Shown here: positions 33,701-43,162 of the stretch, in pieces
Numbering within the stretch: the stretch's first letter is position 1
Layout of the letters: every line of letters begins with the position of its first letter
Source of the DNA: Perkinsus olseni
Taxonomy: Eukaryota; Perkinsozoa; Perkinsida; Perkinsidae
DNA: 64,000 bases
Assembly (NCBI GenBank): GCA_013115135.1
Contig: JABANP010000040.1
Coordinates: forward strand, 124,001-188,000
Direction: 5' to 3'
Position numbers and translations under genes: made by a program
The notes under the pieces: model-generated
Told to the model about the DNA's origin: nothing
What the model saw: the letters and a program-made list of their open reading frames with translations, nothing else
Database searches by the model: none

Positions 33701-35327
33701 AGACTGCTCGAGATAATGGCGGTGTTGGGAAGTTCTTGTTTCATACGAGACGTAATCGAGACTTTATTGAGGACTCGATCAAGAGCCTTTACGTTCTGAT
33801 GGGCGGCCTGCCTTGGAAAGACACGGAGAACAGGGCAGAATACTCGGCGAACGGCCACTTTGTTCATGTTATGTGTGTTCATTTGCGAGGGTACACCCAC
33901 AGTATACCCTACAGGGAGGACACTGGCATGCCCGCCGGTGCTGTGAAAAAAAAGGCGGGCTTGGACCCGGGGAAATCAGTTTTTGGCATTTTTGCGAAGA
34001 AGAGAACGGAAGAGGATAAGCCAGAACCGCTGTCGGGTTGGATTGAGGAGTTGAAGGTGGTCGAACCTCCATCAGCAACAGAGTTTGACTCTTGGCCACC
34101 TCAAGACTATCTAATGCTCGGGGTGAGACGCAGTTGAAGCCTATTGGTGTGTAGGGGATGTGTCTCACGAATTTTAGAGCAATTTTTTTCATGGGAATTG
34201 TGGAACAAATTACGCGGAATCTCAAATGTAAAATACATAATTTTACATTTGAGAGCCATCTCTATCTTATTGTGAAGGCGCGTGGCAATAGCATCTCAGC
34301 CTCGACTCGCTAGTCACCATCGTGGCTAGCAGAATGGTGGAAGCTCGTGTCGGGGTGCCTTCTTCGTTACTGTTACTTGCATGTACGTCTTGATTTGTTG
34401 TTGTAGGCGGGCAGCTTGTTTCCGGAAGACGCAGGTGTTGGGAGCGACCGCAACTTCGATTGGTATGAGAAATATCTTTCCCTCTACGGTCGCAGACCGC
34501 CTGTCGAGGAGCTGAGGGTAGGTCGGGCAAACCGCGTACTGGAAGGATATCACATGTTCTTCGATCGCAGGTAGAAGGTGGCGCTGTTCGCTATGATAAA
34601 TATGAGGTCCGCTTTCTCATTGAGAGTAAGTATGGTCTCACCAAGGAGGGAGAGGGCGTGCTGGAGCTGTATTCGGCCACCTGTCCATCGTTGTAAGGCG
34701 AACGGTCGTGTCGACTGTTGAGAGATCTCGCTCAGTGATGCTCCTACTCCCTTCAAGCCGCTCAAGAGACGCTACGCTTATAGGTAAGCCTGTATGAGTT
34801 GGGATTTTCTGATAGTGCGTGCCAGGCTCTTCCCCACTGTGTACGACGATGGCGCCCTCTTTTCCTGGGCCAACCTCACTTATCGTCACGGGATGAGGAT
34901 CATCGCGCCGCCCGACAGCGATGCCTCCCTGAATCGTGCAGTGATGATTTTGTATAGAGCATTGCCGAGGCCGATCAAATACTATGCCATGAACAATGCC
35001 AACAAGTATTTTGTTCACGCTTTTTGTGAACATTTGCTGAAAGAGGAGGACCTTTTCATGGATGAGCGAGCGCCCCATCTGATCACGGATGATGACATCA
35101 TCGCCGCCGCAAAGGACGACCCGAAAGGGACCATAGCCGAGTTGCCAGATAATATGGAAGAGTTTATTAAAGGAATTTCGCTTGCATCAGAGGCGAAAGA
35201 GCCTGAAAGGGATCGAACGATCACGATATCCGACCCCAGCATGTCACGAGGTCGGAGGAACAGGAGGCGAAGGGCAGATGAGAGCCTCCCCTTTGCGGAC
35301 GAGAGCGGCGGCAGCGTCCTGATATAG
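27754..35327 (+). CDS. Large repetitive modular protein (about eight copies of one domain), possibly poly-BTB
   Basis: The likely start is the ATG at 27754 (MLDAVLPLLWQASNGP) and the last stop TAG is at 35325-35327. Between them a three-exon module recurs. Exon a ends in a hydrophobic-'CP' motif (VRLVEAKCPVI, VLEDVKCPRW, VLKDASCPRW, LRSATCPSLQ, LYSATCPSL). Exon b is a short basic linker (SRPTPRKL, NRPTPRKL, APTPFKPL). Exon c begins with FPAIFDD or FPTVYDD and contains an 'L..LL..(V/L)P.P' helix, then ANEYLILTLC, ANEYLITAIC, GNEFLLAALC or ANKYFVHAFC. Splice phases repeat exactly: a 0 to 2, b 2 to 2, c 2 to 0. The order resembles BTB/POZ folds, but that is a weak inference. The C-terminus is acidic, then Arg-rich. 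One gene or several tandem paralogues cannot be decided here; copy four carries a frameshift. Confidence 0.6.
27983..28806 (+). repeat. Module copy 1 (exon a 27983-28140; exons b+c fused 28443-28806)
   Basis: Exon a: GEISLKFVEEAISGDGG then FVRLVEAKCPVIEDIL. The b motif ATPTRKSK and the c part are in one exon: MYEIRINGKSDDALKKALEL, VPAPSWARK, MTANEYLILTLCLHIRGG. Closest to copy 4. Confidence 0.65.
29328..29882 (+). repeat. Module copy 3 (exons a 29328-29404, b 29485-29532, c from 29600)
   Basis: a: GEAEVAFSMDEDKILVLE then CPRW. b: SRPTPRKLVSVHRGS. c: FPAIFDDTEIF, YSVGVLVSAVKTGSRLEAV, SPANEYLITAICSGLLM. Introns of 80 and 67 nt. A more degenerate copy 2 (FEEYRARKCP, then SPRKLEAPVSEENAL) lies at about 28866-29114. 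Confidence 0.6.
31157..31998 (+). repeat. Module copy 4, carrying a +1 frameshift
   Basis: Exon a 31157-31317: GSIGLEFDKETPLWNGD, FLRLRSATCPSLQRLL. The c part around 31680-31990 reads MYEIRVNGKSHDALKDAIKL, LYTVLPVPPWARM, then, one base out of frame, MTANEYLVLATCFHVRGG. Relative to copy 1 there is one extra base in the CCC at about 31802-31804. It is about 3.1 kb downstream of copy 1. Confidence 0.6.
32423..32968 (+). repeat. Module copy 5 (exons a 32423-32490, b 32546-32590, c 32707-32968)
   Basis: a: GELEFDLNQYGLLVLKDASC then PRW. b: NRPTPRKLSTRLTL. c: FPAIFDDLAAFAHGG, GILVAAGLTGDVQSALQTL, GNEFLLAALCSNIIANSP. Very like copy 3, at the same 3.1-kb offset as copy 4 from copy 1, which suggests that a two-module block was duplicated. 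Confidence 0.65.
33202..34128 (+). repeat. Degenerate module copies 6 and 7
   Basis: About 33210-33505 holds FPYMAAQREDI and DGNEFLILRSALCPF with little else preserved. About 33680-34128 holds FPLSFPEAAQTARDN, DFIEDSIKSLYVLMGGLPW and ANGHFVHVMCVHLRG, then a Lys-rich linker and EPLSGWIEEL, similar to the DLSGW tail of copy 1. Confidence 0.45.
34571..35327 (+). repeat. Module copy 8 and C-terminus (a 34571-34692, b 34736-34783, c 34826-35327)
   Basis: a: VEGGAVRYDKYEVRFLIE, LELYSATCPSL. b: FDAPTPFKPLKRRYA. c: LFPTVYDDGALFSW, SLNRAVMILYRALPRP, NNANKYFVHAFCEHLL, then an acidic stretch, an Arg-rich stretch (SRGRRNRRRR) and the stop. A linker exon before it (34409-34519) reads YEKYLSLYGRRPPVEEL. 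Confidence 0.6.
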
Positions 35328-35820
35328 CCTGTTGTTAATCATGTGCTGTTGATGTAATCACGCTGTGCTGTTTGTAGTGTTCATGAGTTGACGATGCCAG
35401 GCGATTACGGGCAGCCGAGAGAAGAGAGCTTAACTGAAGTGCGGGCCAGTGTGTCGCGCGGCAGCTGAGTCAAATGAGTACCGCAATACAAGATCGGCTC
35501 TCGCTGGTTGTGCTTTCTTTTCGATGAGTCTCTGGCGAATACTAGGATATCCGGTCCGAGGATTGTAAAGGGGCAGGCCTTCCAAGAAGCTCCCAGCGAG
35601 ACGTATTCATCTTCGACATAATTGACGTCTTCACCTCGGATGAGTAACGCTCGTCATAGTATCAGCGTCAACCCCACAGGTGAACTCACGATCGTCCCTT
35701 TTTTGGGCTTTTCTTGAACGCAATGCCTGGCGCGTCTGGGCGTGCGCTACATTAAGCGGCGCGTGACGGAGCATCATCGAAGCCGCCTGCTACAACGGAC
35801 CAGTGTTCTGTGCTGGAAAG
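35328..35820. other. Intergenic, no gene supported
   Basis: Only short frames. One of the three copies of GGCGCGTGACG is at 35758-35768. Confidence 0.4.
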
Positions 35821-36327
35821 ATGCCAATTACTTCCGATGATGCTGCCGTCCGAGCGTTGAGAGAGAAGAACATATCGGATAGAGATAAGGCACGCATAAG
35901 TAGGGAGGCTCGCAAGACTGCTACCATAAAAGAGGCCCAGATTAAAGATGCTAAAATTGTAGTACCACTGGTTCCAGGAGGGCCGCACATGAAGGGTCCT
36001 GTCAGAAACGGGCTGAGAGAGATCGACTGGGGGCGCCCAAGGACCCTCTATCAGCAGCAGTGTACCGCACTAAGGAGGATATCATCTACAGCCATCGAGC
36101 GGTGGGAGTGGAGGTCGATTATGGCTTTTTACGGATGTTTAGATACCGACCATCACCACACTGCTGGCTGAACTTCGTCACAACAAGGAGGAGTTGGAGC
36201 GTCTCAGAGAGTGTGATATCGAGACGAGTGCCAAGGGAGCCGGCATGAAGACCTTTCCTACTCAAAGAAGCTGGAAGAGAGGGCACAGAGAAGGCGGGCT
36301 AAGATCATGGGATTGTTATCGTCATGA
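35821..36327 (+). CDS. Uncharacterised basic/charged helical protein
   Basis: The start is the ATG at 35821 (MPITSDDAAVRALREK). The first exon is strongly charged and helical (DRDKARISREARKTATIKEA) with KIVVPLVPGGPHMKGP at its end. Later exons read VYRTKEDIIYSHRAVGVEVD, then TTLLAELRHNKEELERLREC, then a basic end LEERAQRRRAKIMGLLSS with a TGA at 36325-36327. The last junction is not resolved. Coiled coil likely; no family recognised. Confidence 0.42.
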
Positions 36328-37127
36328 TACTGATAGTGTTCGCCGTCAATGACTGTGGTTGTGTTCGGCACGTCATGGCATGGTTGGCAGTAGTAGGCCC
36401 CTCGGATGATGCCTCTCTCGGCATTCTACTACATCGTCATATCCCTCTTCCTTGGTGGGGGTGACAAGAGCGGCTGGCAGTAGGACAGAGTACACTGTGG
36501 TTAAGGCACGAGGGTTCAGTGACCCTGGGTAGTAACAGTCGGCATCCTCCGTCATCGGAGATGTCAAAGTTATGGTATGTCGCGCTCGTTGACCTAAATT
36601 TTATTGTGGGGCCGTTCAGTTCGGGTTGGCACCCCTGCATGGGCCCTAGAATTAATTACTACACGTTCGAAGTGATCTCAGGGTCAGCCCAGCGTCGGTC
36701 CGGGGATTCTCAAATTCCTACTCGAACGTCCGTGAATATCCAAGAAGGCACTGGCGTCGACCATCTCTGACGTACCGCAGACAGTCACACAGTTTCTTAG
36801 GGGCATTTTGGCAGTATGCCAGTGCCTTGTGAATTACTCGATTCAGACTTTGTGAGGGTATTCACGCCAATAATCCAACCAGCTCGTCCCGAGACGACCC
36901 AACTCACTCCCATGGAGGATGTTCTCGGCCGGACTATCAACTCCGCGAAATCCGACTACGTAAAACTAGATCCAACTAGTTGAAGTCCAACTAGTGTAAA
37001 TCCGACTAGTGCAACCACGAAATCCTCAGACCATGTTCTTATTGCCTGACTCATGAATCTTCTCCTCTTGTGAACTCCGATTGTTTTTGCCGGCCCTGTA
37101 GCAGTGGTTAGTGTGATGCTGTATCAG
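36328..37127. other. No gene supported, apart from a short repeat
   Basis: Frames here are short and on both strands. The only structure noticed is the TCCAACTAGT-type repeat at 36950-37013. Confidence 0.4.
36950..37013 (+). repeat. Degenerate minisatellite, four units of 15-20 nt
   Basis: Four successive units start TCCGACTACGTA, TCCAACTAGTTG, TCCAACTAGTGT and TCCGACTAGTGC, sharing the core TCCRACTASN separated by short A-rich spacers. Confidence 0.7.
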
Positions 37128-37245
37128 GCTATTCGCCTTCCTCATCGGCCTAGCAGTTATCGTACTCTTCCAAGCGGTCCGTGTGGTACTCGGTCGACTA
37201 CGGAAGATTAATGATGAAGAACATGAAAACAAGCTCCTGCCGTGA
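37128..37245 (+). CDS. Last exon of a small membrane protein
   Basis: After an acceptor (GTATCAG) at 37127 the frame gives one transmembrane helix, LFAFLIGLAVIVLFQAV, then a short charged tail, GRLRKINDEEHENKLLP, ending at a TGA at 37243-37245. It looks like a tail-anchored or single-pass protein end. The upstream exon was not found. It is 124 bases before the ARP start codon. Confidence 0.32.
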
Positions 37246-37267
37246 CACTACCCTGTTGAGTTGAGTC

Positions 37268-37335
37268 GTACCTTGGGCGGGGATCGAACTCGGGACCTCT
37301 GCAGTATGAGTGCTGACCATGCGGATCAGTATGAC
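37268..37335 (-). repeat. Degenerate tRNA(Met)-like element
   Basis: The minus strand holds an anticodon-like arm (CAGCA, loop CTCATAC, TGCAG; anticodon CAT) and a T arm with the B-box GAGTTCGATCC. The A-box is poor and the acceptor halves do not pair. Translated on the + strand it gives the familiar artefact GDRTRDL. It is probably a tRNA pseudogene or tRNA-derived SINE head just upstream of the ARP gene. Confidence 0.5.
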
Positions 37336-37368
37336 AATGACTGTTACTCTACGCTAACGCCACCAGCG

Positions 37369-38880
37369 ATGGTGCTAGACGTCGGGGCTGCCAACTTCCG
37401 GGCCGGCATATGTGGCGATGATAGTCCGTCCATTGAGGGACCGAGTGTGCTAGGTAGTAGAGAAAAGGGGGTCACTCGGGTGAGGGCACGCATGCTTCAG
37501 GCGTCAGTCGAGCACTGCAATCGGCTAGCGGTAACACACCCCCTCAAGGGGCGCGTCGCTACGTTACCGGCATGTCACTGTATGACACCAGTTCGACTCT
37601 ACAGAACTGCGGTAGCGTGAAGCCTTGCGTCTTCTACGACCATCGGGTACGGCAAGTACGGATGGACGTGGACGGCCTAGAGGCAATCGCTGGCTTCTGT
37701 TTCGGTGGTCGTGGCGGTTTACCTGCCCCTTCGACGGCTCCAATGCTTATCGTGTCACCGAATAACATATCCCCCATTCAGCGATCGCAGATCCTGGAGT
37801 TGGCTTTTGAACGGTTGAATTGCCCAGCCGTCTATATGCCGCGGAGAGCCTCCATGGCAGCCTTCAGCCACGGTCAGAGTTGCAGCCTAGTATTGGACGT
37901 CGGGGCCAGCATGGTCAGCTGCGTTCCAGTGATGGACGGCTTCGTCATGCAGAGACCCTCGGTAGAGTACCCGGTAGGAGGGGATACCATGGACGCCTTC
38001 CTTTTGGAGAAGCTACTAGGTGCATCGTCTTTACGAGATCTTCATAGTGTACAGTCCGCCACACGACTCCAACGGGTGCGTGATGCCAAGCACTCGTACT
38101 GTGCCCGGCTAGCGACGTCGCCATTGAGGGCTAAACAGATCCAAGCCATCTTTGGTACTTTGAGCGGACGGAACTCTCCCTGCCCCTCCCCGATAGGGTC
38201 CCCCATGAGTGCTTCTGTGGGATACACTCTCCCCGACGGCACCGATTTGGCGTCTCTGAGGCCTCCGGAGGACTTCGCCCGAGCCTTGCCGGAGTTGCTC
38301 TTCGATCCATCTGGTTTTATAAGTGCGGCTAACCGTCTGTCCAGTCATCTGCCGCGAGGGACCGTGCCTGGCACATCCCTGCTGTCCCCCGTAAATCTGA
38401 CGGGCTTCCAAGGTCTCCACAAGATGATTATGGAGGTGGTCCCGCAAGTGGACGTTGACGTGAGGCAGCGAGTCTGCGGGTCGATCACCATCACCGGCGG
38501 ACAGAGTTGTATCGAGAACTTACCGCAAAGATTGCGACAGTAGGATTTGGGAGGCCCGGCGTATTTGGAAGTCTCTTCGCCAGGTGCCTTGGACCGAGTA
38601 GTGGTGGCGACTCAGGGGCGTAAGCAGCATCCCGTCAATGGCGAGAGCTCGGTTGTTGGCAGCGGAAACCCAGGCTGAACGACGGTCTTCGGCATGGCTC
38701 GGAGCATCGGTAATTTCGTGGCGCGTGACGCTTCGAATATCGTCAATTGGTGTGTAGATACTGGGAAGCCTGTCTTCCTTCCAGCACCTCATGATTACTA
38801 AGAAGGAGTGGGCCGAGAAGGGGACCACCAGACTGGCCCATCAGGGCACAATAGCCTCGAGTGAGAGAATGCCTATATAA
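37369..38880 (+). CDS. Actin-related protein, Arp4/BAF53-like, with an in-frame TAG
   Basis: Four exons: 37369-37478, 37529-38619, 38663-38709 and 38758-38880, all in phase; the last intron is 48 nt. Actin-fold landmarks run in order: LDVGAANFRAGICGDDSP (phosphate 1), MLIVSPNNISPIQR, FSHGQSCSLVLDVGASMVS, VEYPVGGDTMDAFL, ELLFDPSGF, ITITGGQSCIENLPQRL, ERRSSAWLGAS, ILGSLSSFQHLMITKKEW. The insertions and the SPNN segment fit Arp4/BAF53 (chromatin remodelling and acetyltransferase complexes) better than actin. A TAG at 38541-38543 interrupts exon 2 between QRLRQ and a continuing frame that leads correctly into the next exon (LDRVVVATQG). A pseudogene, a sequence error or an unrecognised intron are all possible. 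Confidence 0.72.
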
Positions 38881-38995
38881 TTGCTCGTATTATTAACGTC
38901 AAAATTTTCACACTGAAACCAGCGGCTCAGCGTTGCCCAGGGAGGCCATCAGTAAGCGGGGAACGGTTGAGTGGAGCTTATGTTGACTTTCCCGT

Positions 38996-40654
38996 ATGGC
39001 GATGCCCTCGTCGAGTGCCGCTGCCGCAGCACCGTCATGGTGGATTGAGACGTGTTTTCAATTTCTGGATGTCGCCAGTGAGGCCTTGGAGAGTGAAGGC
39101 CTGTCGGTGAAGGCCCAAGGGTCTTTTGCCCAAGGGTTGGCCCTAGAGGGCAGCGACCTGGATGCCGTTATTTACCAGCAGGGCTCCCAAGCCCCTAAAG
39201 GTAATATAAAATCAACTCTGCGGCTGTCGACACTAGAACGCTCTAGCAACCTCGATCTGTTGAAATCAAGAGCTGTACGGTACCCAATTATGCCGATACT
39301 GACTGACCTACACAAAAGTGCTTTCTCGCTGTAGCAAAGCCAGATGGAACCGCTGTTACTGAGCATTTGGTGTGCAATTGATCCATCGCCATCATCATCG
39401 TCTTCTGACCGTCACCGCGGTGCTCCCGATTCTTTCCTCATCTTCTGTGTATCGTAGTAGTTGTGGTGGTGGACAGGTAAGCCTTTGGTTAAAGCCCTCA
39501 CGAACGCCAGTCATCGCGTGATGAACCACATCAATAGTGGCAAGGCGGGCCCTTACATGCACATCAAGACGATAGAGAGGATCCCTTGGGCCAGGATACC
39601 ACTCATCAAATTAAAATTCACTTGGGTAGTAGCAACCAGTAGTCCATAGCAAGACGACGTCGCTTTAGGGATGGCCATCGAGGAGAGGAGCGCCTTGGAC
39701 TGTTGAAGTAGACCTGTCCTATGGGGACGAGACTAGAGGCTCCTATGACAAACGGGTAGGAAAAGCGTCACTCGCCACGAAATTAATCACCGATTTGGAC
39801 AGATCGGCGACCTAGTTGCCTCCCGACCCGACTTGCGCAACTTTCTGCAGAGCCTGAAGGGCTGGGCGGTCTCCCAAGAAGACAACATTCTGGATTCCCA
39901 GCATCAGGCGTTGAGCACCTTCGCTCTCATATTGCTTGGTCTTTGCTATTACAACAAGAGCCTTCGTGTCGCGCGGTCCGTCACACTGGCTGGTTTCTTT
40001 GACTTCATCTATCGAGACATCGGCGAGCTTCACACGAGCATCTGCCATGTATGGGTCGAGGAGGGGCAGTATAAGCACGTAGCCGACGATGAGGACACCA
40101 GTGGTCACCTGACTCGAAGCCCTTTCAAAATTCTGGTGAGTTCCATCTTCGTCGTAGTCGATCGGCAATGCGGTTGAAGGTGCCTGGGGAAGGGCCAGAG
40201 AGTAACGCGGCGAGAAGTCTCTCTCGGAAGATGTGGACGGAGGTCGTCTTTCCCGCTTTCCAGCGAGCAGCGGGCCGTAACAGAAGAAGGGTTGAGAGTG
40301 CCTACGCAGCCTCCTCGGTAAGAAAGGGAAAAGTGACGCTCACCGGAGGGTTGATAGTACCTCGTGGGGAAGGGTCTGATGATAAATACCCTGACTAATT
40401 GTTCAAACCATCAACATGAGCACTCAGTGCCCTGTGCGAAAGCTGATGTAAGGGGTAGACGGGGGCCATTGGGTAGGTACGGGGCGGAACCGGATCCCGA
40501 AAGAGCGGCGTGGCTGTCGGGAAGCAGCTCGGCAAAGGTCGTCGTCATACAACGAACGGTCCTGTTTTATGTAGGGCCTCTGGGAAGCTCCGGTGACGAG
40601 GGTGGTCGAAACGAGAAGCCGTACGAGTTTCAATTTCACGAGGCCGCTGCTTGA
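38996..40654 (+). CDS. TRF4/Cid1-type nucleotidyltransferase (non-canonical poly(A)/poly(U) polymerase)
   Basis: The start is the ATG at 38996. Exon 1 holds the nucleotidyltransferase motif: AQGSFAQGLALEGSDLDAVI, i.e. GS...DxD. Next come RIPWARIPLIKLKFTW and the third catalytic Asp in VEVDLSYGDETRG. The PAP/OAS1 helical core follows: LRNFLQSLKGWA, QALSTFALILLGLCYYNK, and the C-terminal NAARSLSRKMWTEVVFPAF, as in the PAP-associated domain. The order is that of TRF4/TUT/Cid1 enzymes, which add nucleotides to RNA 3' ends in decay or quality control. Introns are short. The frame after SAYAASS stays open to a TGA at 40654; which part of that tail is spliced out is not settled. Confidence 0.78.
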
Positions 40655-40669
40655 AGGACCCTACTCGAG

Positions 40670-40849
40670 ATGGTCATGAAGTTGAAGTTGCACAATAACG
40701 AGTATGTTAATTTCTTTTCCTTTGATCTCCCCAACGAGTCTTGTTCACTAGTCGAGAGTGCACGGAAAGGCTGGCCTGCTGGTTTGGCTACTCTTCACGG
40801 CTGCTTGGTGATCTCTCAAAAGGGTTCGCTAGATTCGCACCCAGACTGA
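40670..40849 (+). CDS. Possible small uncharacterised protein
   Basis: A 59-residue frame from the ATG at 40670: MKLKLHNNEYVNFFSFDLP, then SLVESARKGWPAGL, up to a TGA at 40849. Coding-like composition, but no homology recognised, and a longer overlapping frame (40741-41169) is open in another register. It could be exon 1 of a larger gene. Confidence 0.22.
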   Translation: MVMKLKLHNNEYVNFFSFDLPNESCSLVESARKGWPAGLATLHGCLVISQKGSLDSHPD

Positions 40850-41169
40850 TAGCTGAGCACTGCTATCGTGGAGGGTATATGAGTCGCTTCTACTCTCATT
40901 CCGAACGGGGATCCTCTCAAATTAAACGGGTTCTTCAGATGCCAAGCTTTAATCCTTTATACTCGTACCGGGTGGGCTCTTCGCGCCGCAACTACGCCGT
41001 TCTCTCTGCTTTTGCAAAGCTCTTCGGCGCGAAGCCCTCGGTGCAGTGCAGCAATGATGCCGGCAAGAACGCTGGGCTCGTGAAGGATTTCCGAAACACG
41101 AGCTGTAGGCTACCACGGACCCTCAAGAAGGATGAGGTGAGGCAAAACGCCCTCTACATGGCAAGCTGA

Positions 41170-42016
41170 TCTGCCCTCCCCAGCATCCGTTCCATCCGGC
41201 GCGGCGGTGTGAGCGATGCCTTCGATGGTATAACGAAGAAGTGTGTCGAGTGTGCCAGCCAGCATGGTACGATGCCTCCCTGAATGCTCGCCATGAGACC
41301 GAGGTGAGCTATACCGTTCAAATAGCAGACACGGGATGAGGTCAGGTACGTGGTGAGGAGGCTTTCGAAGGTAAAGGGAAGAAGCAGCAGTTAGTGACAA
41401 GACTCTGAATTTATAATAGTACATTACTATAATCACGAATGTCGTTCTCTCGAGCTTTAGCTATGGCCGACGACTCTTGTGTTCCGTTGGGAATAGTACG
41501 ACCCCGAATGGTACGCACCAGCGCGGTGCACAGTAACGCAGGAACTTCAACGATCAGCGACCTCGCGTAATATTAGGAAGAGACCGCATCGTCTCGAGTC
41601 GACCTTAACGATGGGGGTCGCCTGATAGGGGACTCCGGCTGGTCGATTCGCCGACTCAAAAACCGACCGAAAATCGATACACTTCGTATGTCCCCTGCAG
41701 CAGACTGGATTTTCCCACCAAGTGTATCGATCACCCAACGTGAGAATCATACCAACGTCAGGTTTCGTGTTTGTTATTCGCAGTGTTCTCATTGAGCAGT
41801 GTGTAGCTCAGATTGGCGATGGTTGGAAACACAACGAGCGTTCGCGGCCATTTTGTCCACCGTGACAATGAGCATATTAGTGGGCGTAGGATGGGCGGAG
41901 GGGTCCTGGATGATGAGTCATGCGATAACTCGTGACAACTCAACACAGGACAGTGATGAATGAATTGCTTCCTCTGTGAGAGAGTGCATGACTTCACAAT
42001 TGGAAGTTAGAGGATG
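41170..42016. other. No gene supported
   Basis: Short frames on both strands with no motif or paired splice sites. Confidence 0.4.
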
Positions 42017-42750
42017 TCACTTTCCACGCACGACACGCCAAACTAAATGCTTCTCCTTGCGGCAACACTCAATCATCTTCAACGAGTCGCCGGTGACGTC
42101 ATTCACCTGCGCACCCATCCGTCAAAAAAAGGGGATATCAGCTGGTTTTGCGATGGGAAACCCGGGACGACTGGAAGTAAATAAGATAGACCTGCGTGCC
42201 CTCAGCGAGCAAGGAAGCATCAGTGTACATTCTGCGACGGAGAGCTGATGACCCTACAATCGTACTGTTACCTTATCGTGGGCTTACTCTAACGATATGA
42301 TCTCCCCCGACTCAGTGCTTGGGAGGGGTTCTCTGTATTGAACCTTTCCACTACGCCCCACCATCCGTCACTCGCTCAACCAGAAGATACTCAGGGTACT
42401 GATGGTCGACATCGATGCCGAGCCGATCGCCTACCACAAACAGAAGCAGACCCTCCTCAGCATCATCTCACCCTCCACTCGATGAAGCTCCACCGTCCAC
42501 GACAGACCATCCATTCCAGCGCTGGACATATTCCACCCTCGTACCTCGGCATGGACATTAGTAAGAAGAACACACCGAGACTTCCTACTGGGGATGGCAA
42601 CACACTGGCATCCTCCTGGTCCTTGGAATCATCGCCAGCCAACGACGGCAACGAGTCGAACGTGTTTGCCTTCCTCCCTCGAGCGCTCCTTGGCAGCTCG
42701 AGCTGCTCCTCAGAGTTCTGCTGCTCGCAGCATTCAAAAGTATTACCCAT
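42017..42750 (-). CDS. Putative N-myristoylated protein with a PDZ-like domain
   Basis: The start is the ATG at 42750: MGNTFECCEQQNSEEQ, an acylation-type N-terminus (Gly2, CysCys at 7-8), followed by an acidic Ser/Asp linker that ends at a GTAGGA donor. Downstream exons give LLLFVVGDRLGIDVD, YLLVERVTDGGA and, in the last exon, VNDVTGDSLKMIECCRKEKH then LVWRVVRGK, stop at 42019-42017. The series 'LGI.V...L.V..V..GGA....VN.V.G.S..ME..R....L...V' is the PDZ pattern. Some introns would have to be very short (about 22 nt) and one frame change is unresolved, so the model is provisional. Membrane-anchored scaffold is the inferred role. Confidence 0.42.
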
Positions 42751-43162
42751 ATATATCGATAGAAAACAAACTCTATCGCCACCACCACAATCAACGCGCC
42801 ATATGAAGACTACTGTGGACTTGGTGAGATGGAAAGTCGTGAGAAGCCAGCGGTGTGATCCTCCGTTGTGTAGTTGTCGAGAACCGTTGTTAGGTTGATG
42901 CGCGAACCCTCAAGGCCCCCCAGGTAGCTCCTGCAGTGACTACTAAACCAAACAAGTGATGGAGGAAAAGAAAGTCCTTCTGGGCCACATCTTGATTCAG
43001 GCTTTCAGCACTTCAACAAGGCAGACGACCAACTGCATAGTGTACGCACTTGTAGGTCATTGGACCATTATTGTCGCGCCGCCACCCAAAGGCGAGATCA
43101 TCCGGCACGTATACGGACTTCCCCACATCAAATGGTACACGGTGTTACATAATTAGTAGTCA

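Noticed and set aside
37261..37368. N-terminal extension of the actin-related protein containing GGDRTRDL
   Set aside because: This peptide is the usual artefact of translating an antisense tRNA T arm; the ATG at 37369 is the better start.
42956..43156. 66-residue + strand frame (KVLLGHILIQAFSTST...)
   Set aside because: No motif, no splice partners, and it lies against the 3' end of the convergent RRM gene; kept as unsupported.
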